The translations under genes and the position numbers were made by a program. From D2472 sp964444385 (GTDB lineage Bacteria; Pseudomonadota; Gammaproteobacteria; Magnimaribacterales; D2472): a stretch of 60,029 bases of DNA. Shown here one piece after another: positions 51,826 through 59,396 of the stretch (positions are counted from its first letter, which is position 1; each line of letters opens with the position of its first letter). The notes below the pieces were generated by a model that had not been told where the DNA came from, did no database searches, and saw nothing but the letters and a program-made list of their open reading frames with translations. The stretch is taken from positions 1-60,029 of the forward strand of contig CAYUHD010000001.1 in the NCBI GenBank assembly GCA_964444385.1, given 5' to 3'.

Positions 51826-53013
51826 ATGAAAGAAGACCTTAAACTAATTAAAAGAGGAATTGATGAGCTTATCAGTGAAGATGAATTGCTCAAAAAACTC
51901 AAATCAAAAAAACAGCTTACCGTAAAAGCTGGCTTTGACCCTACTGCACCAGATTTACATCTTGGCCATACGGTACTAATCAATAAATTAAGACATTTTC
52001 AAGAATTAGGCCATCAGATAATATTTTTGATTGGTGACTTTACCGGGATGATCGGTGACCCATCTGGAAAAAATAAAACCAGACCAGCTTTGGATGAGGC
52101 AGAGATTAAAGAGAATGCCAAGTCATACAAAGAACAAGTTTTTAAGATTTTAGATCCAAAATTAACTGATGTAAGGTTTAATTCAGAATGGAGCAATGAG
52201 CTTGGTGCCGAGGGGATAATTAAACTTGCCTCTCAATATAATTTAGCAAGAATGCTAGAGCGAGATGATTTTAACAAAAGATATAAATCTAACCAGAGTA
52301 TAGCGCTTCATGAATTTCTATATCCGTTAATACAGGCCAATGATTCAATTGCGCTTCAGGCTGATATAGAGTTAGGAGGCACCGATCAGAAATTTAATCT
52401 TTTAGTAGGTAGAGAAATCCAAAGAGCATTTGGCCAAGAACCGCAAGTTGTTATTACAGTTCCAATTCTTGAAGGTTTAGATGGGAAAAATAAAATGTCT
52501 AAATCTTCAGGAAATTATGTAGGAATTCATGAGACTCCAAACGAGATGTTTGGAAAAATTATGTCAATTTCAGATGAGCTTATGTGGAGATGGTTTGATT
52601 TATTAAGTTTTAAATCTACCGATGAAATTAATGTCTTAAAAGATGAGCAAGCAAGTGGCAGAAACCCAAGAGATATAAAAATAGAGCTAGCTAAAGAGCT
52701 CATAGCTCGTTTTCATGATGATAAATCGGCCAATCTTGCAGAGACAAATTTCATAAATCAGTTTCAAAAAAAGAATATACCTGATGATATTGAAGAAATA
52801 TCTTTGACTATATCAGGGGAAGTAATTCCGTTATCTAATCTTTTAAAAGAAAGTGGCATGACTAGCAGCACATCCGAGGCGATCCGAATGATTAAACAAG
52901 GAGCTGTCAGGATTGATGAGAAAAAAGTCACAGATCAAAAACTCACAATTGCTTCAGGCACCTCAGCTGTATATCAAGTTGGCAAAAGGAAATTTAAAAT
53001 AATAACTCTTTAG
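51826..53013 (+). CDS. tyrS: Tyrosyl-tRNA synthetase
   Basis: TyrS charges tRNA-Tyr. The class I HIGH motif is in PDLHLGHTVLINKL and KMSKS in KNKMSKSSGNYVG; GDFTGMIGDPSGKNKTRP is typical of the gammaproteobacterial TyrS form. A C-terminal S4-like RNA-binding domain is present (TSEAIRMIKQGAVRIDEKK). At 395 residues it is full length. It is divergent from the FAH gene, with mepM and anmK beyond, a familiar gammaproteobacterial neighbourhood. Confidence 0.97.
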   Translation: MKEDLKLIKRGIDELISEDELLKKLKSKKQLTVKAGFDPTAPDLHLGHTVLINKLRHFQELGHQIIFLIGDFTGMIGDPSGKNKTRPALDEAEIKENAKSYKEQVFKILDPKLTDVRFNSEWSNELGAEGIIKLASQYNLARMLERDDFNKRYKSNQSIALHEFLYPLIQANDSIALQADIELGGTDQKFNLLVGREIQRAFGQEPQVVITVPILEGLDGKNKMSKSSGNYVGIHETPNEMFGKIMSISDELMWRWFDLLSFKSTDEINVLKDEQASGRNPRDIKIELAKELIARFHDDKSANLAETNFINQFQKKNIPDDIEEISLTISGEVIPLSNLLKESGMTSSTSEAIRMIKQGAVRIDEKKVTDQKLTIASGTSAVYQVGKRKFKIITL

Positions 53014-53048
53014 ATTTAATAATATAATTTCAAATTTAATATATAAAT

Positions 53049-53741
53049 ATGCAACAGTTTTTTTCATCTATTAATTTTTGTCTACGCAACATTGGGTATC
53101 TAGTTATCTTATGTTTGCCAGTAATGACTTTTGAAGTTGCATTGGCAAACCTTATAGCTTCTTTAGATATTCAAGCAAGTTCAGATACAGCAGCACTTGA
53201 AGCAATTGGTGAAATATCTGGTCAAGTTTTTATTCTTGTACTAGCATCTCTTGTCTTCTCAGTGGCTTTAAGTGGTGGCTGCATGATTGCATTTCATTCT
53301 TTATCAAAAGATGGTTTAGTGACTCCGTATCAAGCTCTGTTTGCGGGGTTGAAGAAGTTTTTTCCTCTCTTATGGGCTAATATCTTGCATTCTTTTGCCT
53401 ACGGGCTAGGTTTTTTAATGTTAGTCTTACCAGGCTTTTATTTGTATGGTCGCTTGGGATTATTTCCATTGTTTATTATGTTTGAAGAAAAGGGTGTAAT
53501 GGATTCACTTGGAGAATCCTGGAATCTAACAGAAGAAGTTGCAACTAAATTATTCGTCCTCACTACAATTTTTATGGGGATCCAGCTTATCTTTGGATTA
53601 TTCGGAGGTGTTGTTCAGACTGATAACGCGCTCTGGTTTTTGATTATAGTAACAAGTATTAAATACGCCACATTAATGCCTTTGTTTTATTTATTTTTTA
53701 GCCTCTACGAATCTGTAAGGCAGAAGCCGGAAGTAGGATAG
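53049..53741 (+). CDS. Multi-pass membrane protein of unknown function
   Basis: A 230-residue protein with about six hydrophobic segments (YLVILCLPVMTFEVALANLI, QVFILVLASLVFSVAL, ILHSFAYGLGFLMLVLPGF, LFVLTTIFMGIQLIFGLFG, ALWFLIIVTSI). The central LPGFYLYGRLGLFPLFIM followed by GVMDSLGESWNLT resembles the YciC/UPF0259 and DUF975-like membrane proteins, which share a ...PG.yl..rl...p.l..e... stretch and a Ser-x-Trp near it. Function unknown. Confidence 0.7.
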   Translation: MQQFFSSINFCLRNIGYLVILCLPVMTFEVALANLIASLDIQASSDTAALEAIGEISGQVFILVLASLVFSVALSGGCMIAFHSLSKDGLVTPYQALFAGLKKFFPLLWANILHSFAYGLGFLMLVLPGFYLYGRLGLFPLFIMFEEKGVMDSLGESWNLTEEVATKLFVLTTIFMGIQLIFGLFGGVVQTDNALWFLIIVTSIKYATLMPLFYLFFSLYESVRQKPEVG

Positions 53742-53749
53742 ATACAAAA

Positions 53750-54160
53750 ATGAAAATATTAGTAATGGGATTACCAGGAAGCGGTAAAACATATTTAACA
53801 GAGCGATTGGTGCCCTTGCTTGATGCTGTATGGTATAACGCTGATAAAGTTAGAAATATGTCCAATGATTGGGATTTTTCAGATGAGGGAAGAGCCAGGC
53901 AATCAATGAGAATGAAAAATTTTGCAGATATTGAAAAATCAAATGGAAGGTATGTTGTGTGTGATTTTGTATGTCCAACAAAAGAAACCAGGGAAAACTT
54001 TAATGCTGATATTGTAATTTGGATGGATACAATTAAAGAGGGTAGATACGAAGATACTAACAAGCTTTTCCAAGATCCTGATAGGGTCGATTTTCATATT
54101 ACCGAATGGAATGAGCATAATCATGAAGATGTGGCAAAGGAAATTTTAAAAAATGTTTGA
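53750..54160 (+). CDS. P-loop kinase, adenylylsulfate-kinase-like
   Basis: A 136-residue P-loop protein: Walker A ILVMGLPGSGKTYLTERL, then WYNADKVRNMSNDWDFSDEG and RYVVCDFVCPTKETRE. Spacing follows APS kinase (CysC), whose DGDNxR, FSxxxR and SFISPxxxxR motifs sit in the same places, but with clear differences (NADKVR). It is shorter than CysC (about 200). It overlaps by eight bases the nucleotidyltransferase-like gene that follows. No sulfate assimilation genes are visible nearby, so the substrate may not be APS. Confidence 0.75.
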   Translation: MKILVMGLPGSGKTYLTERLVPLLDAVWYNADKVRNMSNDWDFSDEGRARQSMRMKNFADIEKSNGRYVVCDFVCPTKETRENFNADIVIWMDTIKEGRYEDTNKLFQDPDRVDFHITEWNEHNHEDVAKEILKNV

Positions 54161-54545
54161 TTGGAAGAAACCGACAGTTCAGATGCTTGGAAGGTGGCAG
54201 CCTTGGCATGATGGGCATCAAGCTTTATTTAAAAGATGTGTTGCAAAAACAGGTCAAGTGATCATTCAAGTGCGAGATGTTCAAGGAGTATCAGGTGGTG
54301 ACGGGCAAGATGATAATCCTTTCAATTGGGATGAAGTTTGCCAAAATATTGAGGATGGACTTTTAAGAGATGGTTTTAAAAGAGGGAAAGAGTATGAAAT
54401 TATGTTGGTACCAAATATTGTAAATATCACTTATAGTCGAGGAGTGGGTTATTCCTTTGAAGAAGAAACTTTTGATGCCTCTGTGACTGAAATTAGTGCA
54501 ACTAAAATTCGCAAGAAACTTCGCGAAGAAGGCAAGCTAGATTAA
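54153..54545 (+). CDS. Nucleotidyltransferase-like protein (NadM/NadR or cytidylyltransferase fold)
   Basis: A 130-residue protein with MLGRWQPWHDGHQALFKR, a variant of the GRFQPFHxGH motif of NMN adenylyltransferases and related transferases, and a C-terminal ISATKIRKKLREEG, matching the ISSTxxR motif that closes the active site. Both catalytic motifs are present in a minimal domain. The eight-base overlap with the upstream kinase suggests they work together; NadR, for comparison, fuses an adenylyltransferase with a kinase. Whether it transfers AMP or CMP is unknown. Confidence 0.75.
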   Translation: MFDWKKPTVQMLGRWQPWHDGHQALFKRCVAKTGQVIIQVRDVQGVSGGDGQDDNPFNWDEVCQNIEDGLLRDGFKRGKEYEIMLVPNIVNITYSRGVGYSFEEETFDASVTEISATKIRKKLREEGKLD

Positions 54546-54580
54546 TTCATTCCTTAGTTTCCCAAGATCATTGTTTGGTT

Positions 54581-54586
54581 TATAAT
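54581..54586 (+). promoter_or_regulatory. Candidate -10 box for tRNA-Ile
   Basis: TATAAT lies 18 bases before the first tRNA base, so transcription would begin about 10-12 bases before the mature 5' end. No good -35 is visible at 17 bases; TTGTTT is too close. Confidence 0.5.
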
Positions 54587-54604
54587 CGCTTTTCCCAATT
54601 AATT

Positions 54605-54682
<78 letters not shown>

Positions 54683-54835
54683 TTCATTGCTTCTTCACAA
54701 GTCATCTTTGGGAGTCGAATTTGCAATGGTGTCAAACAACCATAAGAAGAAAGGGGTCAGATAAGGCGGTAAGTCTAGCGCGGCCACCAGCATGTGGAAT
54801 GTCGGCTTATGCTTTCACGGGATTCCCTGTGATCG

Positions 54836-55480
54836 TTACTTACCTGCGAATCTTGCCAGTAGTTTATTGAAAGAACCCACCATTTCCCTAGGTATAGAGG
54901 CAACACCTCTTGGGCCGATAACAGGACGTTGCTTGAGAGCGGATTCAGGCTCACCCGACTCAAGTCGCTGGTAAAGTTCAGTCGGCTCAAAGTCTACGCC
55001 GATTGGGTTTGTTTCAAAGTCTGAATTCGCGGACCATGCGAGTATTTCCTCCGGAGTATCAAAATTTTCTACCTGAAGCTCCGCTTTGTTGCCGTCCGGA
55101 TCAGCATAATAAATCGATGTGGTTGGCCCGTGGTTTGTGCACCAAACAGGTTTAATACCAAGCCCATCAAGGCGCTTCCAGGTCGCCAGCAGGTCTGAAA
55201 GGCTCGCATAAGTAAATGCTATATGATCCAGACCACGCATGAGAGTGGTGGTCGGGAGGAGCGTTGGCATATTCACAATCGCCACGCGGTGGTGCTCTTC
55301 GTCATAAGTCAGAAATGCGAGATTGTCGTTGGACATCGCCGGCTTGGCTTCCAGTACCGTGCACCACCAGTCAACCATTGCTTTGAACTGTGGTGTTTTG
55401 AAGACAATGTGCGCGAGGCGGACGGGTGCAATCCGACCGCGTGTTTTCGCTGTTTTTGGTATTGTGAGTTTCTCGTTCAT
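54836..55480 (-). CDS. VOC-family protein, extradiol (catechol) dioxygenase-like
   Basis: A vicinal-oxygen-chelate protein resembling type I extradiol dioxygenases, which open catechol rings next to the hydroxyls using Fe(II). The three metal ligands are visible: His24 (RLAHIVF), His86 (RGLDHIAF) and Glu134 (NKAELQV). YYADPDGNKAEL is the extradiol-type closing motif. At 214 residues it is shorter than the roughly 300 of two-domain BphC, so it may be a single-module enzyme. AGAGGGGGA precedes the ATG. It is last in the island operon. Confidence 0.82.
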   Translation of the reverse strand: MNEKLTIPKTAKTRGRIAPVRLAHIVFKTPQFKAMVDWWCTVLEAKPAMSNDNLAFLTYDEEHHRVAIVNMPTLLPTTTLMRGLDHIAFTYASLSDLLATWKRLDGLGIKPVWCTNHGPTTSIYYADPDGNKAELQVENFDTPEEILAWSANSDFETNPIGVDFEPTELYQRLESGEPESALKQRPVIGPRGVASIPREMVGSFNKLLARFAGK

Positions 55481-55494
55481 TTCCCCCTCTTTTA

Positions 55495-56376
55495 TTATGC
55501 AGTTTCGACTACGCGATTGCGAATCGTGCCGATTCCTGTCGCCGTCATTTCCACCAAATCTCCCGCTCGAAGGAATTTCCCTTGGAAGAAACCAACACCA
55601 GCCGGTGATCCCGTTAGAATCACATCACCCGGTCGTAGCGTGTGGTATTGGGAAATGTAAGAGACACAAGTCGGTATGTTGTGAATCAGATTACCCAGTT
55701 TGGCCCTCTGACGTACCTCGCCGTTAACCCTCGCCTCAATTTGACAATCCATTGTATCGGTAAACTCATCCATCGAAACAAGGCAGGGTCCCATCGGTTT
55801 GAATCCATCAAGTCCCTTTGCGTGGCCGAATTCCAGGGTCGTCCCTGTCATCGCCTCTTTTTGCAAGTCACGAGCGGATACATCATTGGCGATTGTAAGT
55901 CCGGCTACAGCAGCGAGTGCTTGTTCGACCGGTATGTTGCTACCACCTGTGCCGATGACGGCTGCAACCTCTATCTCATAGTCCACCATGTCGGGGGCGA
56001 ATCTTGGAAGGACGATGTCAGCATGGGGTGCGCTGGTTGCAGTTGCGGGCACTGTGAAAAACATAGGGGTAGTCCGGATCTTCTTTAAAGTGGCCTGAAT
56101 CGCTTCCGAGTTGCCAATGTTCAGCGTCGCCATTTCTTCTACATGGCTTTCATAGTTTGCACCGATACAGTAGATACATCCTGGTGCTTGAACAGGCGCC
56201 ATAAGTTCAGTGTCCGTGAGCACTAGGGTTCGGCGCATTGGCGCGGATTTCAAGCTAGCGAGCGTCGGGTCTGACCTTAAGAGTTCGCCCAAATCGCTAG
56301 CCTTGATATCGAGCAATGCTAGCTCACCCGCTTCACCTTCCCGCGCAATACCATGTTTCGTTGAGTACAGTTTCAT
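55495..56376 (-). CDS. Fumarylacetoacetate hydrolase-family protein (ring-fission pathway type)
   Basis: FAH-family hydrolase/decarboxylase/hydratase, as found in meta-cleavage pathways acting after ring opening. YCIGANYESHVEEM, DYEIEVAAVIGTGGSNIP (metal Glu), ANDVSARDLQKEAM, GHAKGLDGFKPMGP and GDVILTGSPAGVGFFQGKFL are family motifs. At 293 residues it has an extra N-terminal domain compared with the 232-residue core gene at 51079. A strong ribosome site, AGAAAGGAGA, precedes the ATG. 16 bases separate it from the upstream hydroxylase. Exact reaction unknown. Confidence 0.87.
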   Translation of the reverse strand: MKLYSTKHGIAREGEAGELALLDIKASDLGELLRSDPTLASLKSAPMRRTLVLTDTELMAPVQAPGCIYCIGANYESHVEEMATLNIGNSEAIQATLKKIRTTPMFFTVPATATSAPHADIVLPRFAPDMVDYEIEVAAVIGTGGSNIPVEQALAAVAGLTIANDVSARDLQKEAMTGTTLEFGHAKGLDGFKPMGPCLVSMDEFTDTMDCQIEARVNGEVRQRAKLGNLIHNIPTCVSYISQYHTLRPGDVILTGSPAGVGFFQGKFLRAGDLVEMTATGIGTIRNRVVETA

Positions 56377-56392
56377 TTTAATCTCCTTTCTG

Positions 56393-58030
56393 TTAACCGT
56401 GTGCAGCTATATGCCCATCGGGGCGAACCAGTATCCAGCCTCCAGGCTTCAGTTCCAGTGCTTCATTCAATAGATGTTGTCGATGTAAAAATGCCTTCGT
56501 GTCTATCCGCTCCATTGGAAGTCCAAAGGTTTCAAATTCATTTCTGTTCGATTTTCCTGCCGAGATCAATGTGTATCCGTCGCATCGCAACAGATCCTGA
56601 AGAGAACTCGCTCCGTCATCGGTGACCGCAATATGCGGTACACGTGAACCTGACTGGATGATCAATGAGGCACCATTAACATCTGCTATTGCAAATCCTG
56701 GGGAATACACGTAGCCCAGCTCAAGATGCGGCATATCAAAGTGGGCACGTTGGTTGTCTGCGGCAGCCTGAATTTGTCTTTGCGCGTTTGGATCGGTAAC
56801 ACAGCGCTCCAGCCGTCGTTTGATTGGATACGTTAATAGGCTTAACAGCCTGCCCCGCATTGGTTTCGGCAAAAATCGAATTGGTGCTGTCGCAAGTATT
56901 CTCGCCGGGAGCCCCGCCTTATTGGGATCCAAACCCATAGCCTCGATCACTTCGTCCATCTTTCTGAAATTACGCAAGCTCTCGTTGCAGTTTTTCTGTA
57001 CCACAGGTTTTCGTTCCTGCTCATAGGTATCGAGCAGCTGATCTGGCGCACCCTTGAGATGTGACGCTATTTTCCATACAAGATTATGAGCATCGGCAAC
57101 GCCGGAATTAAGCCCTAGCCCGCCGGTTGGCGGGAAGCGATGTGCTGCATCACCAATAAGAAAGACCGAGCCTGACCGGAACTGATCTGCCACTTGCGCG
57201 GTCATCCGCCAGACGTCTCGACGAAGCAGTTCTATGTCCTGACCCTTAAATAAATCCAGCAACAGCTTCATACAGGCGCCGTCGTCAAAGTCAGCTTCCG
57301 ACTCCCATGGCTCATGAATCTGTCGCATATAAACGGTAAGATTGTCCGGGTCATGCGTAATGGTCACGCCGGAAAATTTCGGATCAAGACACCAATTGAG
57401 TAGCACGTCCGGTGGTGCCTTCGCCTGAACACTGAGCGCCAGGAAAGTCACAATGTTTGCAGGCCCCGATTGCTCGATACCCACTGAAGAGCGTATGGGG
57501 CTCCCGGCGCCATCGGCAGCAAGCAGGTAGTTAGATCGAATGCTTATTGTTTCGCCATCTGGCGAACGCACGAGACTTTCTCCAAATTCTTCGCCAGTAA
57601 AACCAACCCACTGATGCTCCAAAAGCACCGTCGCTCCTTCACACTGTTGGACCTGCGCAAGGAGGAACGCCTCTAGACGATATTGCGAAATATTGGCAAG
57701 GTGCTCTTTCGAGAGATCGGCGCTGTCCAACGCCAGACTAGATACATCGAGCTCTGATAGCGTCGGACTGGAGAGGTCCGCTGCCCAGCGCACGGTCAGG
57801 GGGCGTTGTCCATAACGGTCGAGTGCATAAATCTCTTCCATGGGTAAGCCAGCCTGGCGAAAGATCTCCATAGACCTACGATTAACTACGTGCGCAGCCG
57901 GCGCAGCAATGGGTCCGCTTCGCTTATCAATCAGGATGTGGGGAATATCAAAGAGGGATAGTAGCAAGGATGCGGTCAGCCCGGAGGGGCCGGCACCAAC
58001 GACTAGGACAGGTGTAGTTTTGTGCGTCAT
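56393..58030 (-). CDS. FAD-dependent aromatic hydroxylase (MhpA/PHBH family)
   Basis: Flavoprotein monooxygenase of the p-hydroxybenzoate hydroxylase class, adding a hydroxyl to phenolic rings with NAD(P)H. LVVGAGPSGLTASLLLSLF (GxGxxG), LLAADGAGSPIRSSVG (DG motif) and VFLIGDAAHRFPPTGGLGLN (GD motif) are all intact. A C-terminal thioredoxin-like domain fits the roughly 545-residue length of MhpA/TfdB-type enzymes. It heads the operon with the FAH and VOC genes. The right G+C boundary falls just upstream of its ATG, and no strong ribosome site is seen. Substrate is inferred only to be a phenol or phenylpropanoid. Confidence 0.9.
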   Translation of the reverse strand: MTHKTTPVLVVGAGPSGLTASLLLSLFDIPHILIDKRSGPIAAPAAHVVNRRSMEIFRQAGLPMEEIYALDRYGQRPLTVRWAADLSSPTLSELDVSSLALDSADLSKEHLANISQYRLEAFLLAQVQQCEGATVLLEHQWVGFTGEEFGESLVRSPDGETISIRSNYLLAADGAGSPIRSSVGIEQSGPANIVTFLALSVQAKAPPDVLLNWCLDPKFSGVTITHDPDNLTVYMRQIHEPWESEADFDDGACMKLLLDLFKGQDIELLRRDVWRMTAQVADQFRSGSVFLIGDAAHRFPPTGGLGLNSGVADAHNLVWKIASHLKGAPDQLLDTYEQERKPVVQKNCNESLRNFRKMDEVIEAMGLDPNKAGLPARILATAPIRFLPKPMRGRLLSLLTYPIKRRLERCVTDPNAQRQIQAAADNQRAHFDMPHLELGYVYSPGFAIADVNGASLIIQSGSRVPHIAVTDDGASSLQDLLRCDGYTLISAGKSNRNEFETFGLPMERIDTKAFLHRQHLLNEALELKPGGWILVRPDGHIAAHG

Positions 58031-58424
58031 AGCAAGATTATTATTCTAATTTAAAAGAGAGAGTAAGCTGTTCGCCTCGTACTATTATTTTTTTCCTTCA
58101 CTATCTATAAAAGACAATACGATATCCATATAAAATTATCATAACCCTATTTGTATAATGCTTAAAGCGCAGAAGTTTATTTCACTTTCGTTAAAAAAGA
58201 TTTTCTTTTTTGAAGTCTGATATTTTACATATTGAAGAAGAATCTATGTTTGCTACATGCCTTTCTAAGGTTTGTCAGTTAATAGAGTGAATTTCATCGG
58301 GTAACATTTGTCTCTTACGCGTAAATAAAATGTGGGTAGGTGTTACAGAGTAGTTAACTACCTCAGTGTTTCCTCTATAATGTTTTTAACTTCTAAATTT
58401 CATTCAAAAGGTTATATTTAAAAT
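58031..58424. other. Gene-free AT-rich spacer at right edge of island
   Basis: 394 bases without a plausible gene. It returns to core-like AT content immediately upstream of the hydroxylase ATG. TATAAT occurs at 58154-58159 and 58376-58381 (+). It must hold the minus-strand promoter for the island operon and a plus-strand promoter for the small membrane protein. I found no copy of the tRNA-Ile 3' end here. Confidence 0.7.
58351..58381 (+). promoter_or_regulatory. Candidate promoter with overlapping palindrome
   Basis: TATAAT at 58376-58381 lies 43 bases before the next gene's ATG. The -35 position is occupied by a perfect 10-base palindrome, TAGTTAACTA (58351-58360), which could be an operator. 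The -35 itself is weak (GTTAAC). Confidence 0.4.
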
Positions 58425-58835
58425 ATGAAGTTTTTTAATTCAATGAGGCAAGACTGGCAGAAAAGGACTTGGTGGATGTCATTGTTATTTTATTTTTGTT
58501 TATATATGGCTTTTATCTACCTACCTTTTGATTTTTTTTTAAAACCTGTAGCAGATGATGAAGAGATTTGGTTCGGCTTTACCCTAACAGGTTGGTGGGC
58601 GAAAGCTACAGAACCTTTGCACTGGTTAATTTATGGTTTAGGGGCTTATGGTTTTTGGCGAATGAAAACTTGGATGTGGCCATGGGCAAGTATTTATGTG
58701 GCTCAAATTGTTATAGCAATGTTTGTTTGGAACATATTGAAGGATAATAATTTAACTGCAGCTTTTATTTCCGCTTTAATCTTTTGTATTCCGATGATTG
58801 CTTTATGGCGATCTAAAGATAAGTTCATAGGCTAG
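58425..58835 (+). CDS. Small multi-pass membrane protein of unknown function
   Basis: 136 residues with about four hydrophobic segments (MSLLFYFCLYMAFIYLPFDFF, PLHWLIYGLGAYGFW, WASIYVAQIVIAMFVWNIL, FISALIFCIPMIALW), and rich in Trp. The DEE acidic loop after the first segment and the WRMKTWMWPWAS stretch are distinctive. I recognise no family. It is preceded by a possible promoter and precedes two membrane-anchored proteins in the same direction. Confidence 0.65.
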   Translation: MKFFNSMRQDWQKRTWWMSLLFYFCLYMAFIYLPFDFFLKPVADDEEIWFGFTLTGWWAKATEPLHWLIYGLGAYGFWRMKTWMWPWASIYVAQIVIAMFVWNILKDNNLTAAFISALIFCIPMIALWRSKDKFIG

Positions 58836-58938
58836 TGCAAAAAATTCGAATATTGCTATCTAGAACTAAATCAAAAGTAGTTAGCTCGAATCTTTTCAGG
58901 CCCTTAAATACAGGTTAAAGTTAACAGATAAATTTTGT

Positions 58939-59343
58939 ATGAAGATTTTAAAAATAACTTTAATAAGCCTGGCAGTTGGTTACATTGGTTTAGTTGTCCT
59001 GTTTGAGTCTTGGTTAGGCTACTCTCAACCGACCAATGCAAATAGCTTAGTAATTACAACTTTTGACAGTGGGGAGTCAAAGGACAGAGTACTTTCGGCA
59101 GTAAATAATGACGGCAAACTTTATGTTTCAGCAAACCATTGGCCTCGTGCTTGGTATCGCCAAGCCTTATCTAATCCCAATGTAGAAGCATTGTATAAAG
59201 GAGAGAAAAATTCCTATTTAGCCGTTTCTGTTGAAGGTAAGGAACATGATAGGCTTATGAAAGAACATGCTCATCCATTAACTTTTAGGATACTAACAGG
59301 TTTTCCTCCTAGGTATTTTATTCGCTTAGACTTAAGGGACTAA
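58939..59343 (+). CDS. Membrane-anchored protein, possible split-barrel (deazaflavin-nitroreductase-like) fold
   Basis: 134 residues: an N-terminal membrane segment (ITLISLAVGYIGLVVLFESW) followed by a soluble domain with LVITTFDSG, GKLYVSANHWPRAWYRQAL and SNPNVEALYKGEKNSYLAV. The order (strand, exposed Gly-Lys-Leu-Tyr strand, WY, N-P-x-V-E, then a V-x-G-K strand) resembles F420/FMN split-barrel proteins, whose equivalent is HPAWYxNLxxNPxV. Low-confidence fold guess. The protein and its downstream neighbour look related. Expression is likely together. Confidence 0.6.
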   Translation: MKILKITLISLAVGYIGLVVLFESWLGYSQPTNANSLVITTFDSGESKDRVLSAVNNDGKLYVSANHWPRAWYRQALSNPNVEALYKGEKNSYLAVSVEGKEHDRLMKEHAHPLTFRILTGFPPRYFIRLDLRD

Positions 59344-59396
59344 GTTAACCTGAATCAAACTTTTATTAGTCTGTCTTTTATGTCAGCATTGGATGT

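Larger units (their letters stand above)
54700..58040. mobile_element. Probable horizontally acquired island next to tRNA-Ile
   Basis: G+C rises sharply: two 60-base lines counted by hand (57061 and 57481) gave 48% and 60%, against 38% for a line in the core (40201). Codon use shifts accordingly, and three catabolic genes sit on one strand. The block begins just after a tRNA 3' end, a favoured integration site. I see no integrase, transposase ORF or direct repeat of the tRNA end within the window, so the mechanism is open. Assembly chimerism is the main alternative. Confidence 0.65.

Noticed and set aside
54792..54974. 60-residue plus-strand ORF at the island edge as a transposase fragment
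   Set aside because: Only GIPCDRY looks transposase-like and most of the frame is antisense to the VOC gene.
55223..56088. Several plus-strand ORFs of 130-148 residues in the island
   Set aside because: High G+C lowers stop frequency; these lie antisense to genes with clear family motifs.
58031..58424. Direct repeat of the tRNA-Ile 3' end as a right attachment site
   Set aside because: I looked for matches to TTCAAGTC and AGACCCACCA in the spacer and found none.
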